Source of the DNA: Apoda limacodes
Lineage: Eukaryota > Arthropoda > Insecta > Lepidoptera > Limacodidae
Reading direction: 5' to 3'
Assembly: GCA_946406115.1 (NCBI GenBank)
Contig: OX291545.1
Span: forward strand, 6,944,001 to 7,008,000
DNA length: 64,000 nt
Positions 11,596 through 21,607 of the stretch are shown one piece after another; positions within the stretch are counted from its first letter, which is position 1, and every line of letters begins with the position of its first letter. Both the position numbers and the translations under genes were made by a program. The notes under the pieces were generated by a model that was not told the DNA's origin, did no database searches, and worked only from the letters and a program-made list of their open reading frames with translations.

Positions 11596-12632
11596 AGTAT
11601 TGGCCTATTCAGCCTTATAAAACCAGATATAACTGGTTATGAAAATAGGTATACTAGCCAATTGTACAATTTTAGGGAAACTGAAAATTATCACACCAGT
11701 TTTTGGTTTCTTTGATGAAATCATTATGGTATGGTTATAAATCCAATTAAATTTTTTTTAAAAAGATATGATTGCATCTTAGGTTGAATGTTATCTGCCA
11801 TGTTATGACTTACTTACCTACGCTGGTAAGACATGACCACTCATAGTAACGTTAGAATTTGTGATATAAGTTTAATAATGTGAAAAATTTGATATTTGGC
11901 AAAAACAAGATATCTGAGGTAGCTTAAATAATTCATACTACACTATATAGGAATTTTGATCAGTTTTCCTGCAGAAAGTATGAATAAAACATTATGTTTG
12001 AGGTTTTTTTGTGAAGCTGATTTATTTGGGACTTTTAGCGATCACTGACTACTAGACAACTGTGTTTTTTCACTGTGTATAAGCAACCAATTTACACACT
12101 AGGAACACTTTTGCTATTTTTTATTCTCGAAGGTATGTAAGGATGATAGGATGTGCATTTACTGCCAAGCCTTTTTTATTTGCATAATAATTTAAACATT
12201 GAAGTAGAGTCAAACTGAAACCGTGTTGCTACATAAAATGACATGGTTAATATCATTGTTTTTTATTTTAATTATATTATGATATTAATATGATAAATAA
12301 AATAAAGAATTTGGGTATTACAACTTTACTTTATTTTTTTAAAACTTCGATTTTTGATTTTATTGCAAAAGGTTGTGTCTTAAATTATTGTACGTTAACA
12401 ATGTAGCCAAAAACTGATACGGTCCTTACTTTCCCTAGTTTTATAAAATCGAATCTTATTGGAATATGTTCCACTCAGTTAAGCTTTTATTGGGCTTTTT
12501 CTTACTCTTTGTCCTCAATCCGCTTTGGATAACACGTAAAACTAAAACTTTGAAAAAATAACGCATTTTTCTTATTGAATTAAAACTTGAATATTTAAAA
12601 AAAGCTTTTATTCATAAAAGAATAAACTGAAA
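11596..12632. other. Unassigned AT-rich sequence
   Basis: No gene or repeat family recognised. It consists of long A/T-rich runs with scattered short homopolymers. Confidence 0.5.
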
Positions 12633-13210
12633 TGAAACCGGCCAAGTGTGAGTTGGACTCGTGTACCGAGGGTTCCGTACCTACCACCATTTACGATATT
12701 TACAAATACGAACAAAAAAAGACCGCTTAATGGGTCACCCATCCAAGTACTGACCAAGTCCGACTTTGCTTAACTTCAAATATCGTTTCCAACAAACAAA
12801 TGTGTTACGGTTTCTATATATAAGCTAGATGGCGCTGTACTAGTAATTCAAAATAGTAATAGCTCGGGCCCGTCACAGACTTGGCCGGTTTTTATTATAT
12901 GTTGTTATACTTTAAAGCTCATTCTATATTTCGGCAAGTTTGAAGCTTGATTATATTATTGTTTTTACGATAGAACAAAAACAATGAATGAATGTGGGGA
13001 TCCCCTTAAATTTATTTTATTTTATCTTTATTATTTGTTAGGTGATCCGCCTTTAAACCACCTATTTTAGATTTAAAGATAAAGGGAGAGCCATTTAATG
13101 GTCGGACCGACAGACAGGTAAGCTTAGTAAGTTTAGCGTTATTACGCTATAGTAATAGGCTGAGTTGTAGGCTCCGTTGGCACCCTTTGGGTACGGAACC
13201 CCAATAAATG
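12633..13210. mobile_element. GGCCAAGTG-family interspersed repeat, near full length, with 5S-like insert
   Basis: Starts AAACCGGCCAAGTGTGAG and ends TTTGGGTACGGAACCCC. Near its two ends it carries an inverted pair, GGGTTCCGTACC and GGGTACGGAACCC. A second internal inverted copy, ACTTGGCCGGTTTTT, lies at 12880-12894. At 12721-12776, in minus orientation, is a segment like the 3' half of 5S rRNA (GGGTCACCCATCCAAGTACTG). A sister copy in the same order lies at 50163-50700. No coding capacity, so it is nonautonomous. The family is common in Lepidoptera from memory; I do not assign a superfamily. Confidence 0.75.
12721..12776 (-). repeat. 5S rRNA-like segment (3' half) inside a repeat
   Basis: On the minus strand the order GAAGTTAAGCAA, CAGTACTTGGATGGGTGACC and GC matches the 3' half of 5S rRNA. 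Only about 55 bases are present, with no 5' half, so it is not a 5S gene. It is part of the surrounding repeat. Confidence 0.75.
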
Positions 13211-13939
13211 ATTGGACTATTACCTTGCAAATATAAAAAACTATACATGTTACATGTCACATTTTCTAGCAACCTACGTTTTCGATATTATGATTATATT
13301 ATGTATACATTCATAGGCAATTCAAACTTATGAATTAGAAACATGTAGAAAAAAAAATCCCTACTCATAAATCACGGCGAAGTCAATTCTATAATGTTTT
13401 ATTCATTCACCCGACTGATACGAAGAAATCGAAGATTGACGGAAGAAGTATTTTAGCATCTTTAACGACTTCAACGCTTTTAGCTTTATTTCGTTTTTTT
13501 TTTGAAACGAAAAAACCAATAAACTGACTCATTTTCCGAAGAACGCGACTAACTAACTATCTGTGACGCAACTTTGAAAATAATCTCTTCTCTGTTTATT
13601 TAATGATACAGAACAAGAACTTTGGTAGTTTCTGGTAGTTTTGTGTGTATACAAGTGGAGAGTTAATCGATATACTTAGGTAGTCTCAAGTCGTTACTTG
13701 ACACCTAATTACCGTTTAGGTCCACCAACTTAGTTTGAGGCAGATTAACTAACTTTCTTTTTTTCTGATCACAAAATCGACTTGAAAGGAGTATCGAATA
13801 AAACTTCCGTATAATTACAAATAAAAACAGTTCTATTAATTATCTTATAACCATTTATATGCATCTGTTTTGTCTATTTGTACAAATTAAAGTTGGCAGC
13901 AATAGGTAGCAGAGGTAACACTCCTTATCATTGTCATCG
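13211..13939. other. Unassigned AT-rich sequence
   Basis: No gene or repeat family recognised. Short A runs near 13350 and T runs near 13495. Confidence 0.5.
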
Positions 13940-14055
13940 TGCAATAAAAAAAACCGGCCAAGTGCGAGTCGGACTTGTGCATGAAGGATTCCGTACCGTT
14001 ATCTATAAAACCGTCCCGTTTAATGCCTTTTGGGTACGGAATCCTAAAAAGATAA
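13940..14055 (+). mobile_element. GGCCAAGTG-family repeat, internally deleted
   Basis: Begins AAAAAACCGGCCAAGTGCGAG, continues GGATTCCGTACCGTTATC, then jumps directly to CCTTTTGGGTACGGAATCC. Both ends of the 550-bp family are present but the middle is missing, leaving about 115 bp. Overlapping 66- and 83-codon frames are artefacts. Confidence 0.8.
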
Positions 14056-14971
14056 TGATGAATGTGTATGAAGGGTAATTTTGCATTGTGCTTCGTATAT
14101 ATTATGATATAAATTAAAAATCTACTATTGACATTCAACTATTTATTATATTTATCAGGGTACAATTATTTAGGTAGGTATATTCTTTTTAAACGTATCT
14201 GTCAGTGTATTTTTTCATTGTGGCTTGCATAAAAATTGTAGAAATAAGCAAAATATTTTAACAAATTATTCCTTTTGTTTAAGTTAACGTCAAAAAATGT
14301 TTTTCTTATTATTTTGTTGCAAGATCATGTTGGTGATTAACTTAGACGATGTGATTTCCTAACCGATTACTAATTTAGACCAGAATAGTATAAAATAAGG
14401 AATAAGACATTTTATTCGAAAATACACCCTAAAGTTTTAGTTATTACAGTGTCTTCTCTTAAAATAGCTCAAAATCCTCCTTCCTTTTGTATAATTTTTT
14501 TTTTTTTTGGATTATAAATTGTAATAGACTTTCAAGCTTAATATTCCAGGATCACGGTTCAAAGTCAAAAATTACAAATGAAACTTTGGTTCTATTTTCA
14601 AAGAGCTTTTTAATGATGGTTACCGCGATGAAATAAACGCACTGATAGACAGGTAAAAGGACATACATGACTGTACTACGAGTTACATTTACATACAAAA
14701 TCAGAAGTATATGGTTATTGAAATATTAGAAATAAAATATTTTAAGATAAACAAGCACATCAATAATCTATTTTGGTATGGAGCTATACAAAAATAATAT
14801 TTTTTTTTACTTTTTCAGCATTTCAAAAATTAGGTGTGTCACATATTATCATAAAAAATAGATTGAAATATCCAAACAAAACCTTTTAATAACAATTTGT
14901 TAATTTTATAATTTTTTTAGATTTTAATCAATACAATAATATAGTTATACAACTGTGTTAATGTTTTTCAG

Positions 14972-15033
14972 CGAATAGCATTGGTAGTTGTTTAGAAACA
15001 CAGCAGCGATCTACACAGGCGGACACCGTATAG
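14972..15033 (+). CDS. Possible terminal coding exon (speculative)
   Basis: A strong 3' splice site precedes this stretch: CTGTGTTAATGTTTTTCAG ending at 14971. In the frame starting at 14974 it is open for 19 codons (from NSIGSC to QADTV) and ends in TAG at 15031-15033. The patch is GC-richer than the flanking intron-like DNA. An AATAAA occurs about 275 bases downstream. I do not recognise the peptide and see no partner exon upstream, so this may be chance. Confidence 0.15.
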
Positions 15034-15603
15034 CACGAAGCAAGACAAGACAACGACATTGAAAAAGGAAAAAAACCCTAATATTTTTTAACATTTTAGT
15101 TCTTTTTAGGAAGACTAGAATTGGACACGTACTTATTAAATGTATAAAATGTTTTTCTTTTGTGAAATTTATACAAGCTTATTATCCACGGCTACGTAAT
15201 TTAATATCTGTGTATACGTACATCTGTTTCGTCACTCACTTCTCATGTCTCTTGTCAAAACTCATAAACTTTATAAATTTTATTTTAAATAAGTTTTTAA
15301 AGATTTAAATAAAATTAAAAGTTTAATTATCTATAGTAATCATGAAAATCGGTTCAATTCGTCCCTTTTAATTTATGTTCCGGTCGTAAATTATAAGGGA
15401 CGTAAGCGAATATAAAAAACTTTGGTAGGAAAAATCCAGAGTAAAATAACATTTAGGGATATATTTTATACTACTAATACTAAATATAACGTAACAAAAT
15501 GCAAAACAATATTATAATCATTTAGTCCGAAGTTTACATACTTTGCTATAAATTTTGTCTTTATGACATGTATTTTTTTCCACATGGAAAACATACCATA
15601 ATT

Positions 15604-15676
15604 TATATATATAGAGTATGGTTTGTATCGTAGAGGTAGAGAGGTAGAGTATGGTACTATATATATATATATATAG
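15604..15676. repeat. AT microsatellite with duplicated AGAGTATGGT
   Basis: Two TA runs (about 15604-15611 and 15659-15676) flank a short block in which GAGTATGGT and TAGAGGTAGAGAGGTAG words are repeated. Confidence 0.8.
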
Positions 15677-16034
15677 ATAAGTGCACGAGGACTTGAAACT
15701 TGAATGCACGGCATGAGCGAAACATGTCTATTCAATTTATTATGTAATCGGATGAACACGGATAGATATATTTATAAATATGTATCAATTTAATAATAGG
15801 TTTTTTATTTATTTACTGGTAATATATCATTTTTATATCTCTTCTTAGCTGAGGGCTAGCTTAAATGAAAAGGCATCCTACCTGCAGGCCTACTATGAAT
15901 TTTTAAAAACCATCGCTTTTTCAGGCAGTTCAATTTAGGTCTTTAAAATAAATTGCTCTGATTCGTACCATGAAGTTAATTTTGTTAAACGGCATAAGTC
16001 CTGCTAAGAAACCCGTAATTGTCTCTGACCCGCT

Positions 16035-16300
16035 TAAATAAATAAATATTTTTGGAAATTACACACAGCGCCGTCTAGCCCCAAAGTAAGCAAAGCTTGT
16101 GTTATGGGTACTAGACAACGGATACAAATACATACATATTACTTTTTTTTGTAAATACATACATATCATACATAAGTACACCCAGGCTCAAGACAAACAC
16201 AAATGTTTATCACATAAATATTTATCCAGTGCGGTAATCGAACCCACATCCCCTGCACGGCAGTCCATCACACTACCAACTAGGCTGCGAGGGAGTCGAG
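16035..16300 (-). mobile_element. tRNA-derived SINE
   Basis: On the minus strand the head reads CTAGTTGGTAGTGTGATGG (A box), then GGGTTCGATTACC (B box). The body follows: GGATAAATATTTATGTGATAA, TTGAGCCTGGGTG and ACCCATAACACAAGCTTTG. The 3' end is GGGGCTAGACGGCGCTGTGTG, then an ATTTATTTATTTA tail. This is a complete-looking copy of a SINE family that I recall as widespread in moths and butterflies. The plus frame at 16099-16308 is a shadow. Confidence 0.88.
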
Positions 16301-16392
16301 TTAAATGATAGAGTAAGATGCTGCAATATCGTGTGTATTAACATATATCAATCTAAATATGTTAAACGTTCCGAACTAATGGCTATTTTTAG

Positions 16393-17745
16393 GACGGTTT
16401 CAACGGCGGAAAGTAGCCGTGGGCATCATTTTGAACAATTCCTTAGAACACATCCCATTGTACAAGAGGTAGAACACACACAGGGAGGCAAAGTCTATCC
16501 TCAGACTTAACGGTTCGATACGGCAAGTGAGTTTGGGATCGTCGACAATTCTCTCAGCCCGTCGTTGAACCGAGTCAAAGGGTCCAAGCTGGTATGCACC
16601 CGCCCAAAAATGGTAGCAGTACTCCATATGGGGCCGAACCTGCGACTTGTAAAGCAGCAATCTCTGCCCCGACGTGAAGTACTGCCTCGCTCTTTGAGAA
16701 CACCTAGTTTTTTGGACGCCAGCTTCAACTTATCTTGTAAATGATCTCGGAACTGAACATCGCTGGAGATGTCAACACCAAGGATCCCAATGCTCTTGGA
16801 GATGGAGAGGGAAGTGTTCTGGAATTGTGGGACTACAGTGAATGGGGTTTTCTTAGCGATGAACGCGCAGACTTGTGTCTTTGTAGGGTTGAATCGGACC
16901 AAGTTTACCCGTCCCCAGTCAGAGACCTTGGACAGTGTGGTCTTGATTTGACACACAAGTTCTTCGCGGTTTTCCTCCACAACGGAACGTGGGATGTTTG
17001 CACGACCCGTGTAATAAGTCTCTCCTGTACTGTCATCTGCATAGCAATGCATTTTGTTGATGTCCAACATATCATTGATATGCAGTAGAAATGGCGTAGG
17101 AGACAGCACAGAGCCTCGGGGGAAATCAGCATTAATGTCCATGCTATCAGAACAAATACCGTCAACAATGGTTCGTATGCGTCTGCCGGACAAAAAGCTA
17201 GCCACCCATTTGCACAAACCCTCGGGCACTCTGTAAGATAGCAACTTCGATAGAAGACCCCGGTACCAGACCCGATCGAACGCCGTCGCTATGTCCAGTC
17301 TACATGCCAATGCCTCCCCCTGACTCTCAATGGCTAGTGCCCATCGGTGTGTGAGATACACTAGAAGGTCACCAGTCGAGCGACCGTGGCGAAAGCCATA
17401 TTGACGATCGCTGAGCAGGTCATGTTCTTCTAGGTGTCTTAGAAGCTGTTTGTTGATCACACGCTCCATCACCTTGGAGAGGAGAGAGGTTATAGCGATA
17501 GGCCTGTAATTCGATGGATCTGACCTATCGCCCTTTTTGGGCACCGAGTGCACATTCACAGTCTTCCATGAAGACGGAAATTGCCTAGTGTGGTAGGAAA
17601 GCGCGAAGAGGCGCGTGAGTACAGGACATAACTCAGGAGCACACTGCTTAAGCACCACTGCTGGTATACCGTCTGGCCCACTCGACTTATGAACGTCTAG
17701 AGAAAGCAACGCAAAGCAAGGTAGTAGGTTTTGTTGTTTCTAATT
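16393..17745 (-). mobile_element. LINE copy with RT domain, truncated at both ends
   Basis: Minus-strand non-LTR retrotransposon of the Jockey/CR1 group; family probably Daphne-type, by recall of its conserved C-terminal region. It starts inside the polyprotein just before the RT (open upstream of 17709 to about 17745) and stops near 16393, before the 3' tail seen in the other copies. There is no endonuclease, ORF1, 3' UTR or poly(A). One frameshift lies near 16700. Loss of the 3' end is unusual for a LINE and suggests a later deletion or insertion. Confidence 0.88.
16400..17709 (-). pseudogene. Reverse transcriptase (LINE), frameshifted, YADD intact
   Basis: The protein would copy LINE RNA at its insertion site. 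In the main frame (17709 to about 16700) the RT motifs follow in order: KSSGPDGIP (8-16), NYRPIAITSLLSKVMERV (67-84), QYGFRHGRSTGDLL (103-116), LDIATAFDRVW (138-148, first catalytic Asp), FPRGSVLSPT (196-205, where PQG is usual, so Q is R) and CYADDSTGE (222-230, the catalytic pair). After about residue 335 the frame shifts; the conserved MLLYKSQVRPHMEYC and RIVDDPKLTCRIEP segments continue in another frame (16660-16400). The RT core is uninterrupted, but the protein cannot be whole. Plus-strand frames here are shadows. Confidence 0.9.
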
Positions 17746-18639
17746 CGATATTTAGGTTCTTTTTATTGCAAGTCGATTCTTTATTTATAAGAAATTCCCT
17801 ATAATTAAGATCTATAGGATTTCTTCCCGCAGGCAGCGACGTCATCGTTTTATTCTAATATAGGTGTAAGACTTCTTTACGTATGTAACAGTAATTTCTT
17901 TAATATTTATAAAAATCTTCGTTTTTAATCTAGGTCAAAATAAAGTCGAAACGTTTTATAGTTATCAGAGTATATTTGAGACTTTAATTTTGCAAAATTT
18001 ATTAAAACATGGTTTTTAACCGACACTACTTCTTAACGATTCTGTTCAAGTTGCTTATAGGAGTAACTTTTTATGAATCGCTACATCTGACATATAAGCT
18101 GTCCAATATAAGTTTTGTTGGCACCTCATGGTACGGATTGCGCACAGATAATTGTGAATGAATGAGAACAACGCAGGTCAACGCCAGTCAGCGGCCAATT
18201 AAACAAGGCTTAAACATGGCAGTTTTTATGTACGCTCATGGTACGAAAAACAATTCAATATTGTTTAAGGCTCAAAAAAGATCGTTATTAGAGTTCATGG
18301 TAAGCCTCCTGTACCTATATTTCATACAACTATTTGTTTTATGGTTCTGCGATTACATTATTATTTACCTACGTACCTAATTTTATTCAACAAACACATT
18401 ATACTAACTGCTGCCCGCGACGCAAAACTATAACATCACTTTTTGTAAACGAAACCATAGCGCGATCTAATTCGACGCCAACGCTATCTAGTTAGCAAAT
18501 AGGAAACATTTTATATGGTGAAAAATTATAACACATCTAAGTTATGACTTTACACGATTTTTTAACATAAAATAAATGGCTATATGTAAGTAGAATAATT
18601 AATAATTAAGAAGCAAGTCAAATATGCGTCGTTAGATTA
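17746..18639. other. Unassigned AT-rich sequence with one candidate exon
   Basis: No transposon recognised. A plus frame at 18162-18300 (MRTTQVNASQ to SLLEFM) runs into a 5' splice-like ATG then GTAAGC at about 18299-18305. It contains a second ATG in a fair context, but no known domain. Confidence 0.35.
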
Positions 18640-18875
18640 CACGTTGTTACAGAATGCGTTGAAGAAATAAAGGTTCACTGCTCGTTCCCCGTAGGTGATA
18701 GCGTGATAATATGTAGCCTATATGTTGACACGACTTCTTAATAATATTCGTGCCAAATTTGAAGCAAATCCATGAAGTACTTTTTGAGTTTATCCCAAAC
18801 ATACATACAGACAAACAGACAAAAATTCTAAAAACTATAAATTGGCTTCGGTATCGATTGTAGATCACACCCCAA
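18640..18875 (+). repeat. Interspersed repeat, probable LINE (RTE-like) 3' region
   Basis: The order GTTCCCCGTAGGTGATAGCG, TGCCAAATTTGAAGC, TTTTTGAGTTTATCCCAAAC, ACATACAGACAAACAGACAAA and ATCGATTGTAGATCACACCCC matches a repeat that I recall from Lepidoptera. It has no coding capacity. The family assignment is tentative. Confidence 0.5.
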
Positions 18876-19342
18876 GTATTCTTTTACAAAAATATTCAAT
18901 GTACAGTTTTGACTTTCCTACCATTTTATTATATGTATAAATACACGGTAAAAAAGAATTAGTTGAGCCAAGAGAATATCGTTTCATATATGCACCAACG
19001 AATATTTGCTTCATACAAGATATTATTTCTCTTAAATATTTAAAATGATATGAAGTTAGCAAAAGATCAAATTTCTTTGAAACAGTAAATAAAACTCTAT
19101 AAGTTTGAAACATTATTTAATTCATTAAAGAAAATAATGCTTCTTTATTTGAAACACTTAGTTTTCTTGGGCGTTGAACTTCGTGTGTTATTGCACGGAA
19201 GAAATTTCTAGTTCACACAAGAGAATAGTGCTCTTAACTTGACTACGGCAGCTCTTAAATTAATAACATTATATTTTAGTTTAAAACAAAAAATGTTTCG
19301 GCCCAAAATTACATAGTTATTTTTTAAAGAGCCCTACGCCTG

Positions 19343-19545
19343 TTTTCTGGAGGCTTGGGCCATATAAAGTCAGTCTACCGCACTGACTTAGTGTGTCTTG
19401 GCGGACGTTTGTCGAGCTAGCCCTACTGCAGAGGCACCGGCCTCTTTTCTGGAGGCTTGGGCCATATAGAGTCAGTCTAACGCACTGCCTTTCTATTACT
19501 TGGCTGAACGTTTGTCGAGCTTAGTAGCTATTCTCGCCTTTAGCT
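19343..19545. repeat. Two 102-bp direct repeats with internal hairpins
   Basis: TTTTCTGGAGGCTTGGGCC starts at 19343 and 19445, a 102-base step. Each unit continues with AGTCAGT, then a short loop, then ACTGACT in unit 1 (a 7-bp stem), and ends in ACGTTTGTCGAGCT. The matching inverted pair lies at about 22590-22785 in the other arm. Confidence 0.85.
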
Positions 19546-19627
19546 GATTATACAGTGTTATGTTTAATCATAATTGTTATGACTAACGATCCTTCTTAAA
19601 CATGGAGGAAAGAAAAGTGTGCCGCTA

Positions 19628-19674
19628 AGCGGTCACCCATCCAAGTACTGACCACGGTCGACATTGCTTAACTT
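19628..19674 (-). repeat. 5S rRNA-like segment in left arm
   Basis: On the minus strand GAAGTTAAGCAATGTCGACC, then GTCAGTACTTGGATGGGTGA and CCGC match the 3' half of 5S rRNA. The 5' half is absent, so it is not a gene. Confidence 0.8.
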
Positions 19675-20038
19675 CCCTAATCGTTTCAGATAGACGAATG
19701 CGACTGGGCCACGAACTTTTCAATTCTCAGATAATAATTAACTGTAGGTTTCTTGCATGAAGTGATACTAATTTGAAACACAAAACCCTACAATAAACAA
19801 TTATTTAAAATTAAAATCCAACACGAAAGCCTATGAGGGACAGTGATGAGGTTCGTTCAGTTTTAAAAATGCAGGTATTTACTTAAAAAAAAAGAAAATT
19901 CGTTCAAAGCTATACTAGCTAATTAATTTCAACGAAAATGTTTAATATTTTAAAGCAGAAATATTATTTGTTTCGACTAAAACAAGACTCTCAGCTTAAA
20001 ATATCAGATTTTTAATTCAAGAATCTAACAAATTTCAT

Positions 20039-21189
20039 ATTCTCAATTACTAGTCGTTTACTCAAAGGAACAATAAAATATATTCTCTGTCCCAAAGAAA
20101 GAAGGTCTTCACAAATATTTAGCGGAAACAAGGCTGTCAGGTTTTTATTTATTTCTTGTTTTAACCAGAGAGTCATCATGGTAAAATAATATTATAAAAT
20201 GCTTCAAGCTGTCGCTACCTGAACTGCCTTAATTTAAAAGGTATTTTAATGTTGCTTTACTTTTCTACTAGCTACTTAAATATTATACAAGCTTTTATTC
20301 ATAACCGAAAACTCTAAATTTGCGTTTCGTTTACCATCGTTTTATCGTTTATTTTATCGTTTGACATCATTTTCAGAGTGATGTCTATCTCTGTGTGTAT
20401 ATGTATGTTTGTGTGTGTGCATATAGGTTACCTTTTTTTCTCCTCAAATTCTCAAGAACCAATGGATCAATTTGTCTCGTGACCATATCAATCGATACGC
20501 CACGTCATGACTTAAAACTAATAAGAATTTGAGCAAAATCAGTCAAGCGGTACCGGTCTCTTCTCTTGGTTCAAGACCACTGGGTATCAAACCCAGGACC
20601 TACAGTCTAAAAATCCGCTGTTTCAGTACCAATCAGTCAAACTTGATCCAATATTCTAAATATTTGATGTTGCAAGTAGGCCACGTTATACTTTATGATA
20701 CGTATCGCGCAGCAACTTTCGTTTTTCAAAGTTTTTAGTAATGATTTGCTAAGACTAAGTATCGATAAGCGTTATCATCCTTGGATGGATAACCGCTTAG
20801 ACTGCTTAAACCTAAGCCTCATTTCTCTGAGGAGAAATCTGTGCCCCCCTAGTAATAAACAGCAGCTGAAGCGTACATCATTAAAAAAAAATTAAAGACT
20901 ACTTTGGCTCTTCTTCAAATCCCGACAGTAGAACAAGAAAAGGATAGTTTAATATGTAATTGTCATCTACATCGATATTAACAACCAGATATGCCCGCAA
21001 CCGAAATGTTGTGGCACTACCTTAGAATGTATTGATCTCTTTCTAACTAAGCTTAAGTCGTATTATTGTCCTTCTCGTTATTGGTTTGGAATGAGTCCTT
21101 CTAGCTTATTTTGACGAGAACATGTTTCACTGCGGCTACAGTAAGGAACGGGTAAATCTTGTTGTTTATATTGATGATCATAATATAGT
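20039..21189. other. Spacer between inverted arms, mostly unassigned
   Basis: No gene recognised. A TG-rich run lies at about 20392-20421. Around 20575-20600 on the minus strand there is a B-box-like GGTTTGATACCCAG, a possible tRNA-derived scrap. A short hairpin lies at 20765-20798. Frames at 20529-20738 and 20695-20895 show no domain. Confidence 0.4.
20765..20798. repeat. Short imperfect palindrome (hairpin)
   Basis: AAGCGTTATCATCC, then TT, then GGATGGATAACCGCTT: two arms of 14 and 16 bases that pair apart from two extra bases. Confidence 0.7.
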
Positions 21190-21440
21190 AGTTAAGTGGT
21201 GGCCTAGTGGTTTTGATGTCTTTCCTAGCGTTCTGACTGGCGAAAGTTCAAGCGCGATCCGTAAAAATGAGTTTTTTTCTATATATTTCGAATCTGTTTC
21301 AGTGAAAGAAAACGTAATGAGAAAACTTGTATACTTAAAAAAAAGAAGTATGTGAATCCACACTGGGCCTGCTTGATGGACTGTAGTTAAAGTCACCCTT
21401 GCCCAAGGAGGGTACTCCTGAATGGCAAGCAGACGGAGCT
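21190..21440 (+). mobile_element. tRNA-derived SINE, degenerate
   Basis: The head carries an A-box-like GTGGCCTAGTGGTT (about 21198) and a B-box-like GTTCAAGCGCGATCC (about 21246). The body carries GTGAAAGAAAACGTAATGAG, GTATGTGAATCCACACTGGG and CCTGCTTGATGGACTGTAG, the pattern of a moth SINE that is also seen at 10080-10310. Frames on both strands here (21122-21355 and 21178-21486) are artefacts. Confidence 0.7.
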
Positions 21441-21509
21441 TGTTGGTACAGATGTCTGCAGTGACTGTATATTTTATGGCGAGCAAATCCTAAAGAGCCA
21501 GCCAAAAAA

Positions 21510-21607
21510 GGATCGGCGGGTTAAGGCGGGTGCACCCGGATACCAGCTTGTCCCGTTTGACTCGGTCAAACGACGGGCTGAGAGAATTGTCGACGATGCC
21601 AAACTCA
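21510..21607 (+). mobile_element. LINE 3' fragment, upstream half of a split copy
   Basis: Plus-strand piece of the same LINE as 8675-9164, with GGGTGCACCCGGATACCAG, TTTGACTCGGTCAAACGACG and AGAATTGTCGACGATGCC. It stops at AAACTCA (21607), exactly where the CACGG element begins. The other half resumes at 23187. Confidence 0.85.

Larger units (their letters stand above)
14056..16034. other. Unassigned AT-rich sequence
   Basis: Mostly featureless AT-rich DNA. It includes the candidate exon at 14972-15033 and an AT microsatellite at about 15604-15676. Minus frames at 15466-15759 run through the microsatellite and are not genes. Confidence 0.45.
18944..20038 (-). mobile_element. Left arm of large inverted pair: truncated copy of CACGGT element
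   Basis: This 1.1-kb stretch is the reverse complement of 22095-23186, with close identity by eye (one 120-base sample showed about 7 differences). It begins exactly at CACGGTAAAAAAGAATTAG; the flanks outside do not pair. In order it contains about 390 bp of AT-rich DNA, two 102-bp direct repeats (19343-19545), a 5S-like segment (19628-19674) and a 360-bp AT-rich part. It stops at 20038, where the right copy goes on. There are no coding frames, so it is a nonautonomous, probably DNA-type element. Superfamily unknown. Confidence 0.85.

Noticed and set aside
16741..17236. Plus-strand frames of 115, 60 and 60 codons
   Set aside because: Shadows of the minus-strand reverse transcriptase frame, whose motifs are unmistakable.
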